Source of the DNA: Limnobacter alexandrii
GTDB lineage: Bacteria > Pseudomonadota > Gammaproteobacteria > Burkholderiales > Burkholderiaceae_B
Length of the DNA stretch: 64,000 nt
Assembly (NCBI RefSeq): GCF_005871185.1
Contig: NZ_SWKN01000007.1
Location: 124,001-188,000 of the forward strand
Direction of reading: 5' to 3'
A program made the translations under genes and the position numbers. The notes below the pieces were generated by a model. That model searched no databases, had not been told where the DNA came from, and saw nothing but the letters and a program-made list of their open reading frames with translations. Position 1 is the first letter of the stretch. Each line of letters starts with the position of its first letter. Positions 43,938-52,149 of the stretch are shown piece after piece.

Positions 43938-45164
43938 ATGAAAAGGAAAGAATTCGACATGGTTGTCTTTGGCGCAACAAGCTTTGTTGGTCAAATTCTG
44001 GTGCAGTATTTGTGGAAACGCCATGGCTTGAATGGTGAAATCAAATGGGCGATTGCCGGTCGTGATAGCGATAAATTGGCGGTGCTGAAAAACCGATTGG
44101 GCGAGCAGGCCCGGGAACTTCCTGTGCTGCTGGCCAACGCCAGCAAGGAAGCCGACCTGCAAACATTGTGTGCCAAAACCAAAGTGGTCGTTTCAACAGT
44201 TGGGCCCTACGCCCTGTATGGTTCAAGCCTGGTGAAAGTGTGTGCCGAAACCGGTACCGATTATTGCGACCTGACGGGCGAAGTACAGTGGATTGCCAGG
44301 ATGATTGAAGCCCACGAAGAAACTGCCCGACAAAGCGGCGCGCGCATTGTGCATTGCTGTGGTTTTGATTCAATACCTTCGGATTTGGGTGTGCTGTTTT
44401 TGCAGAACGCGGCCAAGGTGCAGTATGGTGAGCCTTGCCAACAAATCCGGATGCGGGTCAGAAAGCTGAAAGGCGAATTTTCAGGCGGCACAGTGGCCAG
44501 CATGATCAACGTCACCCGCGAGGTTGCAGCCGACCGTTCGCTGGCCAAAAAGCTGGCCAATCCTTATTTGATTTCCCCTGCCCGCCTGGCTGCCCGGCAA
44601 CCCAACGTCAGCTTTGCAGAGTTCGACCCGGAAGCAAAAAGCTGGCTCGCGCCTTTCGTCATGGCGGGTATCAACACCCGCGTGGTCCATCGAAGCAATG
44701 CACTTCAAGACTATGGTTATGGAAAGGAATTCAAATACGACGAAGCCATGATGACGGGCAATGGATTCAAGGGCCGCATGACCGCGATGGGACTGGCTGG
44801 CGGAATGGCAGGCTTTCTGATCGGTGCTGCGCTGCCACCCACACGTTGGGCACTCGAAAAATTTGTGGTGCCGAAACCGGGCGAAGGACCCAGCGAAAAT
44901 TCCCAGAAACGGGGCTCATACGACCTTCGCTTTTATGGCACCACCAGCAAAGGCAAGAAACTGACTGCCAAGGTAACCGGGGACATGGATCCTGGTTATG
45001 GATCAACCGGAAAAATGCTGGGCGAAGCGGCGGTGTGCCTGGCATTGGACATTGACCAACAACGTGGTGGTGGTTTCTGGACGCCCGCATCGTTGATGGG
45101 AGAGCAACTCATGGGCAGGTTGCAACAGCATGCCGGCCTTACCTTCGAGTTGCTGCAAGACTGA
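43938..45164 (+). CDS. Saccharopine dehydrogenase-like oxidoreductase
   Basis: 408 residues; ATG at 43938 with GGAG 10 nt upstream. The N-terminal MVVFGATSFVGQILVQYL binds NAD(P); VVVSTVGPYALYGSSLVKVC, CDLTGEVQW and HCCGFDSIPSDLG are the conserved blocks of the SCCPDH-like family, which includes trans-acting enoyl reductases of mycobacterial lipid synthesis. A Gly-rich hydrophobic segment (about 280-300) may associate it with membrane. The reaction is unknown. The 190 bp upstream, shared with the FeeM-like operon, hold a small TATTC-G-GAATA dyad at 43859-43869. Confidence 0.85.
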   Translation: MKRKEFDMVVFGATSFVGQILVQYLWKRHGLNGEIKWAIAGRDSDKLAVLKNRLGEQARELPVLLANASKEADLQTLCAKTKVVVSTVGPYALYGSSLVKVCAETGTDYCDLTGEVQWIARMIEAHEETARQSGARIVHCCGFDSIPSDLGVLFLQNAAKVQYGEPCQQIRMRVRKLKGEFSGGTVASMINVTREVAADRSLAKKLANPYLISPARLAARQPNVSFAEFDPEAKSWLAPFVMAGINTRVVHRSNALQDYGYGKEFKYDEAMMTGNGFKGRMTAMGLAGGMAGFLIGAALPPTRWALEKFVVPKPGEGPSENSQKRGSYDLRFYGTTSKGKKLTAKVTGDMDPGYGSTGKMLGEAAVCLALDIDQQRGGGFWTPASLMGEQLMGRLQQHAGLTFELLQD

Positions 45165-45187
45165 TCGTGCAACGAATGGCGTGTTGA

Positions 45188-46240
45188 TCAACGCGCCTCA
45201 AACCGAAGCAGCAAGCGTCCAAGCTGGTCATACAGTTCCATACGCTGACCCAGAATATTCCAGCTTTTGACCTGGGTCAGCGTTGCAATCAGTTCATCGT
45301 CCACATCGCCGGGTTGCAAACAGGCCATGCGCGTGGCAGCAATCATCCTGGTTTGAATCAAGTTTTTATCGACCGAATAAGTACCCACCAGCTGATTACA
45401 ACCGCCCGAGCCACTGAGTCGCTCATTCTCGGAATGAAACATCAAACCGGGCGCACGCCCGGACTCGGGCAACACCACCGGCTTTCCCCTGAGCTGAACC
45501 AGTGTCCAGAATTGATCCGTTAATTTTGCTGAAAACAAGGCTGGGGAGCAATTCGCCTGCGCAATGTCCTCAAAACGCAAAGGAGTTACGCTTGGCACCA
45601 TTTGGTTTCCTTCCATGGCAGGCGCCGGCTTAAGCTGTGCATACAAAGTGGCCAACAATGCCTGACCCGGTTCATCGCGAAGCTTCAGGTAGGCTTGTTC
45701 AAGTTTCGCATTGTCCCCCATGGTCAGCACCGGGAATTCCAAGCCACTGGCGCACTCGGTAAAGCGCCCGGCATCTGCGTAATACCGGTAAAGCCCTTTG
45801 AGGGGGAACAGTTTCAAATCCAGTGGGTCGACCTCTGCGCTGCGCGTCAACTTGTAGTTCAGATCCGAGAAAATGGTTCTCGCCTCCAGATCAAGCATCT
45901 CAAGGGTGTCCGGTTGTTTCACACGAAAGTAACGAGGCTCGGATTGTTGCCCCTGAATTATCAACACATTGCCGTAGTGCGACATCACCCACCTTCCCAA
46001 ATCAGATGCTTGATTGGGTTTGGGTTCACCGAGATAGATCTGCTGCGAGAAGAACGTACCATCGGCACGCAAGGTGATTCGAGTTTCAATGCCCTCGCAA
46101 TTGGCGCAAGGCAGGATAGCTGCAAAGGTGGCGGGCAACTGGGGCAAGGGAACGGGAACTGCTTCAGTGGCCTTGACCGCACTTGAAGAAAAAAATGCAA
46201 ATGCCAGCAGCAAAGCTGCGCGGAACTTCTTAAACATCAT
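45188..46240 (-). CDS. NlpE-like / META domain envelope protein
   Basis: About 350 residues from the ATG at 46240 (the ATG at 46237 is equally good). A Sec signal peptide ends about residue 26. Residues about 30-125 resemble the NlpE N-terminal domain, with the CANCEG CXXC motif at about 50. The C-terminal 110 residues are a META/HslJ domain (GCNQLVGTYSVDKN, then TRMACLQPGDVDDELIATL). Both domain types occur in heat-shock and copper/envelope-stress proteins. There is no lipobox, so the mature protein is periplasmic. Confidence 0.85.
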   Translation of the reverse strand: MMFKKFRAALLLAFAFFSSSAVKATEAVPVPLPQLPATFAAILPCANCEGIETRITLRADGTFFSQQIYLGEPKPNQASDLGRWVMSHYGNVLIIQGQQSEPRYFRVKQPDTLEMLDLEARTIFSDLNYKLTRSAEVDPLDLKLFPLKGLYRYYADAGRFTECASGLEFPVLTMGDNAKLEQAYLKLRDEPGQALLATLYAQLKPAPAMEGNQMVPSVTPLRFEDIAQANCSPALFSAKLTDQFWTLVQLRGKPVVLPESGRAPGLMFHSENERLSGSGGCNQLVGTYSVDKNLIQTRMIAATRMACLQPGDVDDELIATLTQVKSWNILGQRMELYDQLGRLLLRFEAR

Positions 46241-46329
46241 CCTTCCCCTGTCAACGTGTCCGTTTTTCATTATTACATCCAAACATTTATCAACAAAGTA
46301 CAAGCTTCATCTCATCTGGAGTTTGTTGC

Positions 46330-47337
46330 ATGCGAATTCGAATCTTTTTTGGCAGTCCACTTGTTCTGTTGCTGCCCGCCCTGATTGCATGCACTGGCGA
46401 AGAGCCCGTGGCCGGGACAACCACGCGCACCAATGTGTCTTCAATCGAGCAGAATTCGCCTTGCTTTAACAACACCTGCGCGAGCCTGCAAGAACTGCTG
46501 ACCGTTCCCGATGCAGAGAACATGATTTTCTCAAACGACGGTCGTTTGTTTGTATCGGGTGGGCAATCCGTTGTTGAAGTGGTGAAAAACGGCGATGACT
46601 TTGCGGCCCAAACAGTTTCAAGCGGCGTGTGTAATTTCACGGGCTTGGCCATTGCAAGAAACACCCTTTACGCCAATTGCGGCGACGGTACTTTGTGGGC
46701 AGGTGCCTTGAACAAGTCGCCAATGACAATAACGCCAGTATTCAACTACACCGGCATGGCTTTGGCCAATGGGCTGACCAGCAGTGCCGACGGCCAAACG
46801 CTGTACGCTGTAGATGGACCATTGGCCGCTACAGCCTTGCCCTCTCCAAAAATTGTGAAACTTGCGATTGCGGCCAACAACCCACTCCAGGTGGACAATC
46901 AAACCACTTGGCTTGATCTTGCCGGGCGTTTTCCGAACGGCATTCAACGCCGGGGCCAACTGCTTTATTTCACAGACTCTGAAATACCCAACCTGGGTCG
47001 GTTGAACGTGGTGCCCATCCGCACCGATGGGTCGGCCGGAATGCCCCTGGTCTTGGCAAGCCTGCAAAGTTTGCCTGACGATTTCTCGATCCTTTCCGAT
47101 GGTTTTGCCGTTACTTACTTTTTAACTGGTCAGGTGATCAAACTCAATTTTCAGGGCGCGCAAGTGGATGGATTCAATCCATTAACCTTTTCAACTGGTA
47201 CTTCCCAGGTGATGCAAGGCCGCCCACCGCTATTTTCCAGCACCGATTTGCTGGTGACCGAGAAAGGTATTCTGGGTGAACAAAGCAGCCCCATCGGCAA
47301 CAAATTGACGGTGGTGCGCAAGGCAACCGTTGACTAA
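46330..47337 (+). CDS. Lipoprotein with SMP-30/NHL-like beta-propeller
   Basis: 335 residues. Signal peptide with lipobox ALIAC (Cys at about 21). Repeating blocks such as MIFSNDGRLFVSGG, FTGLAIARNTLYANCGD, ALANGLTSSADGQTLYAVD and NGIQRRGQLLYFTDS suggest a six-blade beta-propeller of the SMP-30/gluconolactonase or NHL type. Enzymatic residues are not clear. Function unknown; membrane-anchored in the envelope. It is divergent from the NlpE/META gene (89-bp gap). Confidence 0.8.
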   Translation: MRIRIFFGSPLVLLLPALIACTGEEPVAGTTTRTNVSSIEQNSPCFNNTCASLQELLTVPDAENMIFSNDGRLFVSGGQSVVEVVKNGDDFAAQTVSSGVCNFTGLAIARNTLYANCGDGTLWAGALNKSPMTITPVFNYTGMALANGLTSSADGQTLYAVDGPLAATALPSPKIVKLAIAANNPLQVDNQTTWLDLAGRFPNGIQRRGQLLYFTDSEIPNLGRLNVVPIRTDGSAGMPLVLASLQSLPDDFSILSDGFAVTYFLTGQVIKLNFQGAQVDGFNPLTFSTGTSQVMQGRPPLFSSTDLLVTEKGILGEQSSPIGNKLTVVRKATVD

Positions 47338-47373
47338 AAACCAGGAAGACAAAAAGTTAAAAAAACCACTTGT

Positions 47374-47396
47374 ATTGATAATAATTATCATTTACG
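47374..47396 (+). promoter_or_regulatory. Fur box
   Basis: GATAATAATTATCATTTAC (47377-47395) matches the 19-bp Fur consensus at most positions, and its core TGATAATAATTATCA is a perfect palindrome. It lies 35 bp before the start of the small gene at 47431. Confidence 0.8.
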
Positions 47397-47430
47397 ATTA
47401 ATTCTCATTTGAATAAAACGGGAGTTCTTC

Positions 47431-47691
47431 ATGCAGCAGGAAAACTGTACCGCCCAACTAGGCCAGTGGCTGGCTGGTAGCGAAAATGGTTCAGTCTATT
47501 ACTGTCAGGAAACAGAGGTTGTTTCACTGTGCCTTCACTACATGACCCTGCGCTTTGAAGCAAAAGCTTTTCGTGATTTGCTGGGCATGATGGGTTTTGC
47601 GCAAGCTGAAATTCAACGAATCAAGAACGCTTTGGAGCACCCTACCCTGCAAAGCCAGAACCGGGCTGTTGCGGGTGGCGCACTGCACTGA
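47431..47691 (+). CDS. Small Fur-box-controlled protein
   Basis: 86 residues, ATG at 47431 with GGGAG 9 nt upstream. Two Cys occur near the N-terminus (6 and 25) and one at 34. No signal peptide. The segment VVSLCLHYMTLRFEAKAFRD suggests a small alpha/beta fold. I do not recognise it; small proteins with this pattern occur next to iron-uptake genes. It is the first of two genes behind a Fur box, so it is probably induced by iron limitation. Confidence 0.7.
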   Translation: MQQENCTAQLGQWLAGSENGSVYYCQETEVVSLCLHYMTLRFEAKAFRDLLGMMGFAQAEIQRIKNALEHPTLQSQNRAVAGGALH

Positions 47692-47712
47692 TTCAGAAAA
47701 GGGAATCGCACC

Positions 47713-47958
47713 ATGAAAGTTGCAGCCTGCGTGAACAAATCAATGGATACTTTGCTGATGGAAAATGATGCCCTGTGCAGGCAGCTGGCCAGGCTTCAGG
47801 AACGCGCCAGTGAGCTGATCCAGAAGCGATCCGCTGAAGTGGAACAGCTTTCTACCGTGGTGGAATACTTGAGTGCTGAACTGCACGACAAAGAGGCAAT
47901 GATTTTGTTTTTACGAGCGAAGCTTCAGGAGTTCAGGAAAATTGCTGAACTCCAGTAA
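47713..47958 (+). CDS. Small coiled-coil protein in the Fur-box operon
   Basis: 81 residues, almost entirely helical with heptad-like spacing (LLMENDALCRQLARLQERAS and VEQLSTVVEYLSAELHDKEA), ending LQEFRKIAELQ. No signal or membrane segment. It starts 21 bp after the preceding small gene and is likely co-transcribed under Fur control. Function unknown; probably a dimerising partner. Confidence 0.7.
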   Translation: MKVAACVNKSMDTLLMENDALCRQLARLQERASELIQKRSAEVEQLSTVVEYLSAELHDKEAMILFLRAKLQEFRKIAELQ

Positions 47959-47969
47959 GCCACGTTGGT

Positions 47970-48632
47970 TTAATTGGTTTGAAGGTATCCGAAATCGAAT
48001 TTGTGGGTGTCCTCATCTACGCGAACAGTCACTGTGATGTTCTGCGCGCTGCTGGCTGACAACTTTCTCGCCACAATCACTTCACCTTGTGTTTGCTCGC
48101 CCGGGCGAACCACCTTCGGCTTCAAGCTGTACTTCTGGATTCGATCGAAATCTGCAAAGGCCTGCTGAACATCCACGCGGTCATTGAAGTCGGTGTAGAA
48201 GAATGCACCGCCGCCGTGGAAACCGCGCTGAAATGGCGAGTGGTAAAAAGGCGAGTAGAAAATCGGGGCCCGCATGCCGTAAAACGACAAGCGATTCTGT
48301 ACATCCTGAATTTGTGCTTCATAGCTGACCACCGTGGCAGGCTCGCCATTGAAGGATACAGTCACGTTTTCGGTTGAAAACTCAACTGGAAATTTGCCTT
48401 TGTTCACGAAGGTCACGTTAAAGCGCGGGTTGTCAAACTGCCGCATGGAGTTGTAAACCGATCCAACCTGCACAATGTGCTTTTTCTCTGAACTCAAAGA
48501 CTCAAAGCCCTGGTTTTGCACCGGCACCTGGTTCTCGGCCACCACAGGCCGAACACTGTACATGGAGGCGCATGCACTCAAAAGCAGTGCCGAACCCGCA
48601 ACCACAACACTTGACACGCTGAAACTACGCAT
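47970..48632 (-). CDS. Lipoprotein of unknown function
   Basis: About 220 residues from the ATG at 48632. Signal peptide with lipobox LLSAC (Cys at about 20). The mature part is beta-rich: RFNVTFVNKGKFPVEFSTEN and NITVTVRVDEDTHKFDFGYL look like an Ig-like or carrier fold for protein binding. No known family recognised. It converges with the Fur-box operon. Confidence 0.7.
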   Translation of the reverse strand: MRSFSVSSVVVAGSALLLSACASMYSVRPVVAENQVPVQNQGFESLSSEKKHIVQVGSVYNSMRQFDNPRFNVTFVNKGKFPVEFSTENVTVSFNGEPATVVSYEAQIQDVQNRLSFYGMRAPIFYSPFYHSPFQRGFHGGGAFFYTDFNDRVDVQQAFADFDRIQKYSLKPKVVRPGEQTQGEVIVARKLSASSAQNITVTVRVDEDTHKFDFGYLQTN

Positions 48633-48757
48633 TTGAATCACCTTTTTACGACTGAAGTTACTGCCAAAAAGCCAATTTATTTTATCGGTATTCCATAGAC
48701 AACAACAGATTACCTTGGTTCAGTGTTGCGGCCTTGGCACGCTTTCTGCATTGCAAC

Positions 48758-48877
48758 ATGCATGCGGACAAAATGCGTTCCAAAGGCGGAATTTGCACCG
48801 TTCGCGAGGATTGCCTGCACTTTTTGAGTGCGGAAGAACAATTCAATGCAGCAAAAACGGGCAAAGGCGCCCACTGA
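48758..48877 (+). CDS. Possible 39-residue leader ORF
   Basis: An ATG-initiated reading of 39 codons, starting MHADKMRSKGGICTVREDC, with the stop inside the left arm of the terminator. No clear ribosome site. It may be a leader peptide or chance; the reading stays open upstream without a good start. Confidence 0.2.
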   Translation: MHADKMRSKGGICTVREDCLHFLSAEEQFNAAKTGKGAH

Positions 48878-48920
48878 GCGAATCAAATCAACAATTGACT
48901 CGCCGGTGGGCGCCTTTTTA
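48863..48920 (+). terminator. Intrinsic terminator upstream of the NarK-type gene
   Basis: AAAGGCGCCCAC (48863-48874) and GTGGGCGCCTTT (48906-48917) form a perfect 12-bp stem with a 31-nt loop, followed by TTTTTATTTT. Confidence 0.88.
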
Positions 48921-48947
48921 TTTTGATTTCAAATAGGGCCAATCGCC

Positions 48948-50417
48948 ATGAACGACCATGCCAAACTGAATCTGTTTTCCTTCACCGGGAAAATGAAGAT
49001 CCTGCACATGAGCTGGATTGTATTTTTCATCACCTTTTTTGTCTGGTTCAACCACGCGCCCATGCTGGCTGCCATCGCAGAATCGCTCGGTTTGAGCAAA
49101 GAACAGGTGAAAACCCTTCTAATCCTGAACGTGGCGCTGACCATTCCCGCCCGGATATTGATCGGTATGTTGACTGACAAATTCGGACCAAGGCTTGTGT
49201 ATGCGGCTTTGCTGTTTGTGTCTGCCTTCCCCTGCTTCATGTTCGCGTTTTCAAGCGACTTTGCACAAGCCGCCATTTCCCGCTTTCTGCTTGGCTTTAT
49301 CGGCGCTGGCTTTGTAATTGGCATTCGTATGGTCAGCGAATGGTTTCCGGCCCACCAACTTGGCACTGCCGAGGGCATTTACGGTGGCTGGGGCAACTTC
49401 GGTTCAGCGGGTGCGGCCATGCTTCTGCCCACAATCGCCCTGATGTTTGGTGGCCCGGACGGCTGGCGCTATGCCATCGCGATCACAGGCGCACTGTGTT
49501 TGATCTTCAGTGTGGTGTGGTACTTCAATGTCAGCGACACACCCAAAGGTTCCACGTACTTCAAGCCCAAGAAAAGCGGCGGCATGGAAGTGACCAGCGT
49601 CAGCGACTTTTACTTCATGTTGCTGATGAAATTGCCCATGTATGGGGCTTTGGGTTTACTCACCTGGAAACTGTCGCCCGAAGGCGTCAGCATGCTCTCG
49701 GCAGCTGCAGCAACGGGCATCTATGGCGCGCTAATCCTGATTCTTGTGTACGACTGCTACAGCGCTTACAAAGTCAACAGCGAGATATTCAAAACCCCTG
49801 TACCTGAACTGCATCGCTACAAATTCAAGCAGGTGGCGGTTTTGAATGTGCTTTATTTCGCAACATTTGGATCAGAATTGGCAGTGGTGTCGATGTTGCC
49901 ATTGTTCTACTCAGAAACCTTTTCGCTCAGCCCTGTCTACGCGGGCCTGTTGGCATCCATGTACGCATTCATGAACCTGATGTCACGCCCCGGTGGCGGC
50001 TGGATCAGCGACAAATTTGGCCGCAAACGCACACTGCTTATTCTGACTGCCGGCCTGGCTGCGGGTTATGCGCTCATGGGCTTGACCAACTCAAGCTGGC
50101 CACTGTGGCTTGCGGTGATCACCACCATGGCTTGTTCCTTCTTTGTGCAAGCGGGCGAAGGCGCCGTGTTTGCAGCCGTACCGCTGATCAAACGCCGATT
50201 GACCGGCCAAATTGCCGGCATGACAGGTGCCTACGGCAATGTGGGCGCAGTGGTGTACCTCACGGTGTTGTCATTCGTCAGTTATCAGGCTTTCTTCTTC
50301 GTCATTGCCCTGACTGCTGTGCTTGGTTTCATTACACTGTTGTTCATGGAAGAGCCTCAGGGTCACATGGCCGAGGTGAAAGAAGACGGTACAGTTGAAT
50401 TGATCAAGGTGGGCTGA
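48948..50417 (+). CDS. NarK-type nitrate/nitrite MFS transporter
   Basis: 489 residues; ATG at 48948 with AGGG upstream. Twelve membrane segments of the major facilitator fold. The nitrate signatures appear twice: [14 protein letters not shown] (about 145-158) and [14 protein letters not shown] (about 424-437), with the nitrate Arg in GIRMVSEWF (about 127-135). [18 protein letters not shown] is also typical. It brings nitrate in or exchanges it with nitrite at the inner membrane. It is followed after 5 bp by a phosphatase-kinase fusion, an arrangement seen in nitrate assimilation loci of other proteobacteria. No nitrate or nitrite reductase gene is inside the window. Confidence 0.9.
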   Translation: MNDHAKLNLFSFTGKMKILHMSWIVFFITFFVWFNHAPMLAAIAESLGLSKEQVKTLLILNVALTIPARILIGMLTDKFGPRLVYAALLFVSAFPCFMFAFSSDFAQAAISRFLLGFIGAGFVIGIRMVSEWFPAHQLGTAEGIYGGWGNFGSAGAAMLLPTIALMFGGPDGWRYAIAITGALCLIFSVVWYFNVSDTPKGSTYFKPKKSGGMEVTSVSDFYFMLLMKLPMYGALGLLTWKLSPEGVSMLSAAAATGIYGALILILVYDCYSAYKVNSEIFKTPVPELHRYKFKQVAVLNVLYFATFGSELAVVSMLPLFYSETFSLSPVYAGLLASMYAFMNLMSRPGGGWISDKFGRKRTLLILTAGLAAGYALMGLTNSSWPLWLAVITTMACSFFVQAGEGAVFAAVPLIKRRLTGQIAGMTGAYGNVGAVVYLTVLSFVSYQAFFFVIALTAVLGFITLLFMEEPQGHMAEVKEDGTVELIKVG

Positions 50418-50422
50418 GACAT

Positions 50423-52141
50423 TTGAGTACCTCGCTGCGGGTTCGATTCGGTGGTTATTCCATCGCAGGACAAAAGCCTGTGAATCAGGATGCCTTTGCT
50501 GCCTGGTGTGGGCAGGCCGAATCGAATTTGCTGAAAGGCGCCGCAGCGGCGATTGCCGACGGGGTCAGCAGCTGCGCCGATTCCCATGTGGCCAGCCAAA
50601 CCGCAGTGACCAGTTTTCTGGACGATTACTCTTCCACGCCCTACACCTGGAGCGTTCACAAGTCGGCAAAGCAAATTATTTCCAGCCTGAATGCCTGGAT
50701 TTACCAGCAAAACACCAACCGGGCCAGCCACAACGACAGCCTGTTGACCACCTTCAGTGCCGTGGTATTGAAATCAAACACGCTGCACTGTTTTCACGTA
50801 GGCGATTCGCGGGTTTACCACGTTCGCGGTGACGCGATAGAACGACTGACGCAAGACCATGTGCGCACTGAACGTGGGCAAGAATATTTGTCGCGTGCCC
50901 TGGGTGCAGACCGTCACCTGGAGCTGGACTACAGCACCCATGAATTGCAAGTGGGAGACCTGGTGTTGCTGAGCACCGATGGTGTTCATGGCGTACTGAA
51001 GCGCTCTGAATTGCTGGCCTTGATCGCACGGCATGGAAGTGGTGAACTGGAGTTGCTGGCCAGGCAAATGGTGGAAACTGCCCTGAATGCAGGCAGCGAC
51101 GACAACCTGACCGTGTTGCTCATGGCGGTGGATGCCCTGCCCCACGAAACGCTGGACGAGGTGCACCGCAAGCTAACGCAATTGCCCATACCGCCAGTGC
51201 TGCAGGTGGGCAATAAAATCGATGGTTATGAAGTACATGAGGTTATTTTCAGTGGCACACGCAGCCACATGTACCGCGTGCGCGACATGGAAACCGGCGA
51301 ACAATTCACGCTGAAAACACCCTCTTTGACTTTCGCAGAAGATGCGATATATCTGAGTGGTTTTGTTCGCGAAGAATGGGTGGGGCAAAGTATCCAGCAT
51401 GTGAATGTGATGCGAACCCATGTGCCCAAACGCCCGAAGCAGTTTTTGTACTATTTGGGCGAGTACATTGAGGGAATCAACCTGCGCGAATGGATGTACG
51501 ACAACCCGAAACCCAGTGTGGATGCGGTGCGGCGAATAGTAAAACAAGTGGTTGCAGGTTTGCGTGCATTTCAACGCGCCGACATGGTTCACCAGGACAT
51601 CAAGCCTGAGAACATCATGATTGACTCAACAGGGTGCGTGAAAATTCTCGACTTCGGTACCGTACTGATTGCAGGTGCAGATGAGCTGATTTCACCACTG
51701 GACAAATCAGTGCCGCAAGGCAGCGTGAATTATGTGGCCCCGGAATACCTGATGGGTGAAGTGGGTACTTTCAAATCCGATTTGTTTTCCTTGGCTGTGG
51801 TGGTGTATGAAATGCTGACTGGCAGCTTGCCCTTTGCAGAAAAAACTGTGAAGCAAGTTGAATTGAAAAGCTACAGCGAGATGCGCTACATTCCGGCCAA
51901 CCACCCGCGCCGTGATTTGCCCTTGTGGGTTGAAGCCTGCCTGCGCAAAGCGCTGCAACCCAACCCGCGTTACCGCTACGATGCGCTCAGCGAATTTTTG
52001 CAAGACCTGACTGTACCCAACACCAAGCTGGAAGCCAGCGTGGCCAAGCAACCCCTGATTGAAAAAAACCCGGTGGTGCTGTGGCAAGTGCTGGCATTGG
52101 CTTTGCTGGTATTGAATTTGATTCAACTGTTGATCAACTAA
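50423..52141 (+). CDS. PP2C phosphatase-Ser/Thr kinase fusion with C-terminal anchor
   Basis: 572 residues, starting at a TTG 5 bp after the NarK-like stop. Residues 1-235 are a PP2C phosphatase: ADGVSS, FHVGDSRVYHV, STDGVHGVL, GSDDNLTVLL. Residues about 265-530 are a protein kinase: Lys in FTLKTPS, catalytic loop HQDIKPENIMI (HQD in place of HRD), DFGTVLI, and VNYVAPEYL. A C-terminal helix (about 548-570) anchors it to the membrane, with both domains inside. It may reversibly phosphorylate a nitrate-assimilation protein; such fusions are found next to narK/nas genes. Target unknown. Confidence 0.92.
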   Translation: MSTSLRVRFGGYSIAGQKPVNQDAFAAWCGQAESNLLKGAAAAIADGVSSCADSHVASQTAVTSFLDDYSSTPYTWSVHKSAKQIISSLNAWIYQQNTNRASHNDSLLTTFSAVVLKSNTLHCFHVGDSRVYHVRGDAIERLTQDHVRTERGQEYLSRALGADRHLELDYSTHELQVGDLVLLSTDGVHGVLKRSELLALIARHGSGELELLARQMVETALNAGSDDNLTVLLMAVDALPHETLDEVHRKLTQLPIPPVLQVGNKIDGYEVHEVIFSGTRSHMYRVRDMETGEQFTLKTPSLTFAEDAIYLSGFVREEWVGQSIQHVNVMRTHVPKRPKQFLYYLGEYIEGINLREWMYDNPKPSVDAVRRIVKQVVAGLRAFQRADMVHQDIKPENIMIDSTGCVKILDFGTVLIAGADELISPLDKSVPQGSVNYVAPEYLMGEVGTFKSDLFSLAVVVYEMLTGSLPFAEKTVKQVELKSYSEMRYIPANHPRRDLPLWVEACLRKALQPNPRYRYDALSEFLQDLTVPNTKLEASVAKQPLIEKNPVVLWQVLALALLVLNLIQLLIN

Positions 52142-52149
52142 TTTTCAAA

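Larger units (their letters stand above)
48642..48947 (+). promoter_or_regulatory. Leader region of the NarK-type gene, candidate antiterminator leader
   Basis: 306 bp divergent from the lipoprotein gene. It holds a hairpin TTCC-AAAGGC-GGAA (48779-48792) whose six-base loop has A first and G fourth, the pattern of ANTAR-protein RNA targets, another hairpin GCACT-TTTTG-AGTGC (48814-48828) and an intrinsic terminator. After the terminator only about 28 bp remain before the NarK-like start, too short for a promoter, so the transcript must cross the terminator. Only one A..G hexaloop hairpin was found, where tandem ones are usual. Confidence 0.5.
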
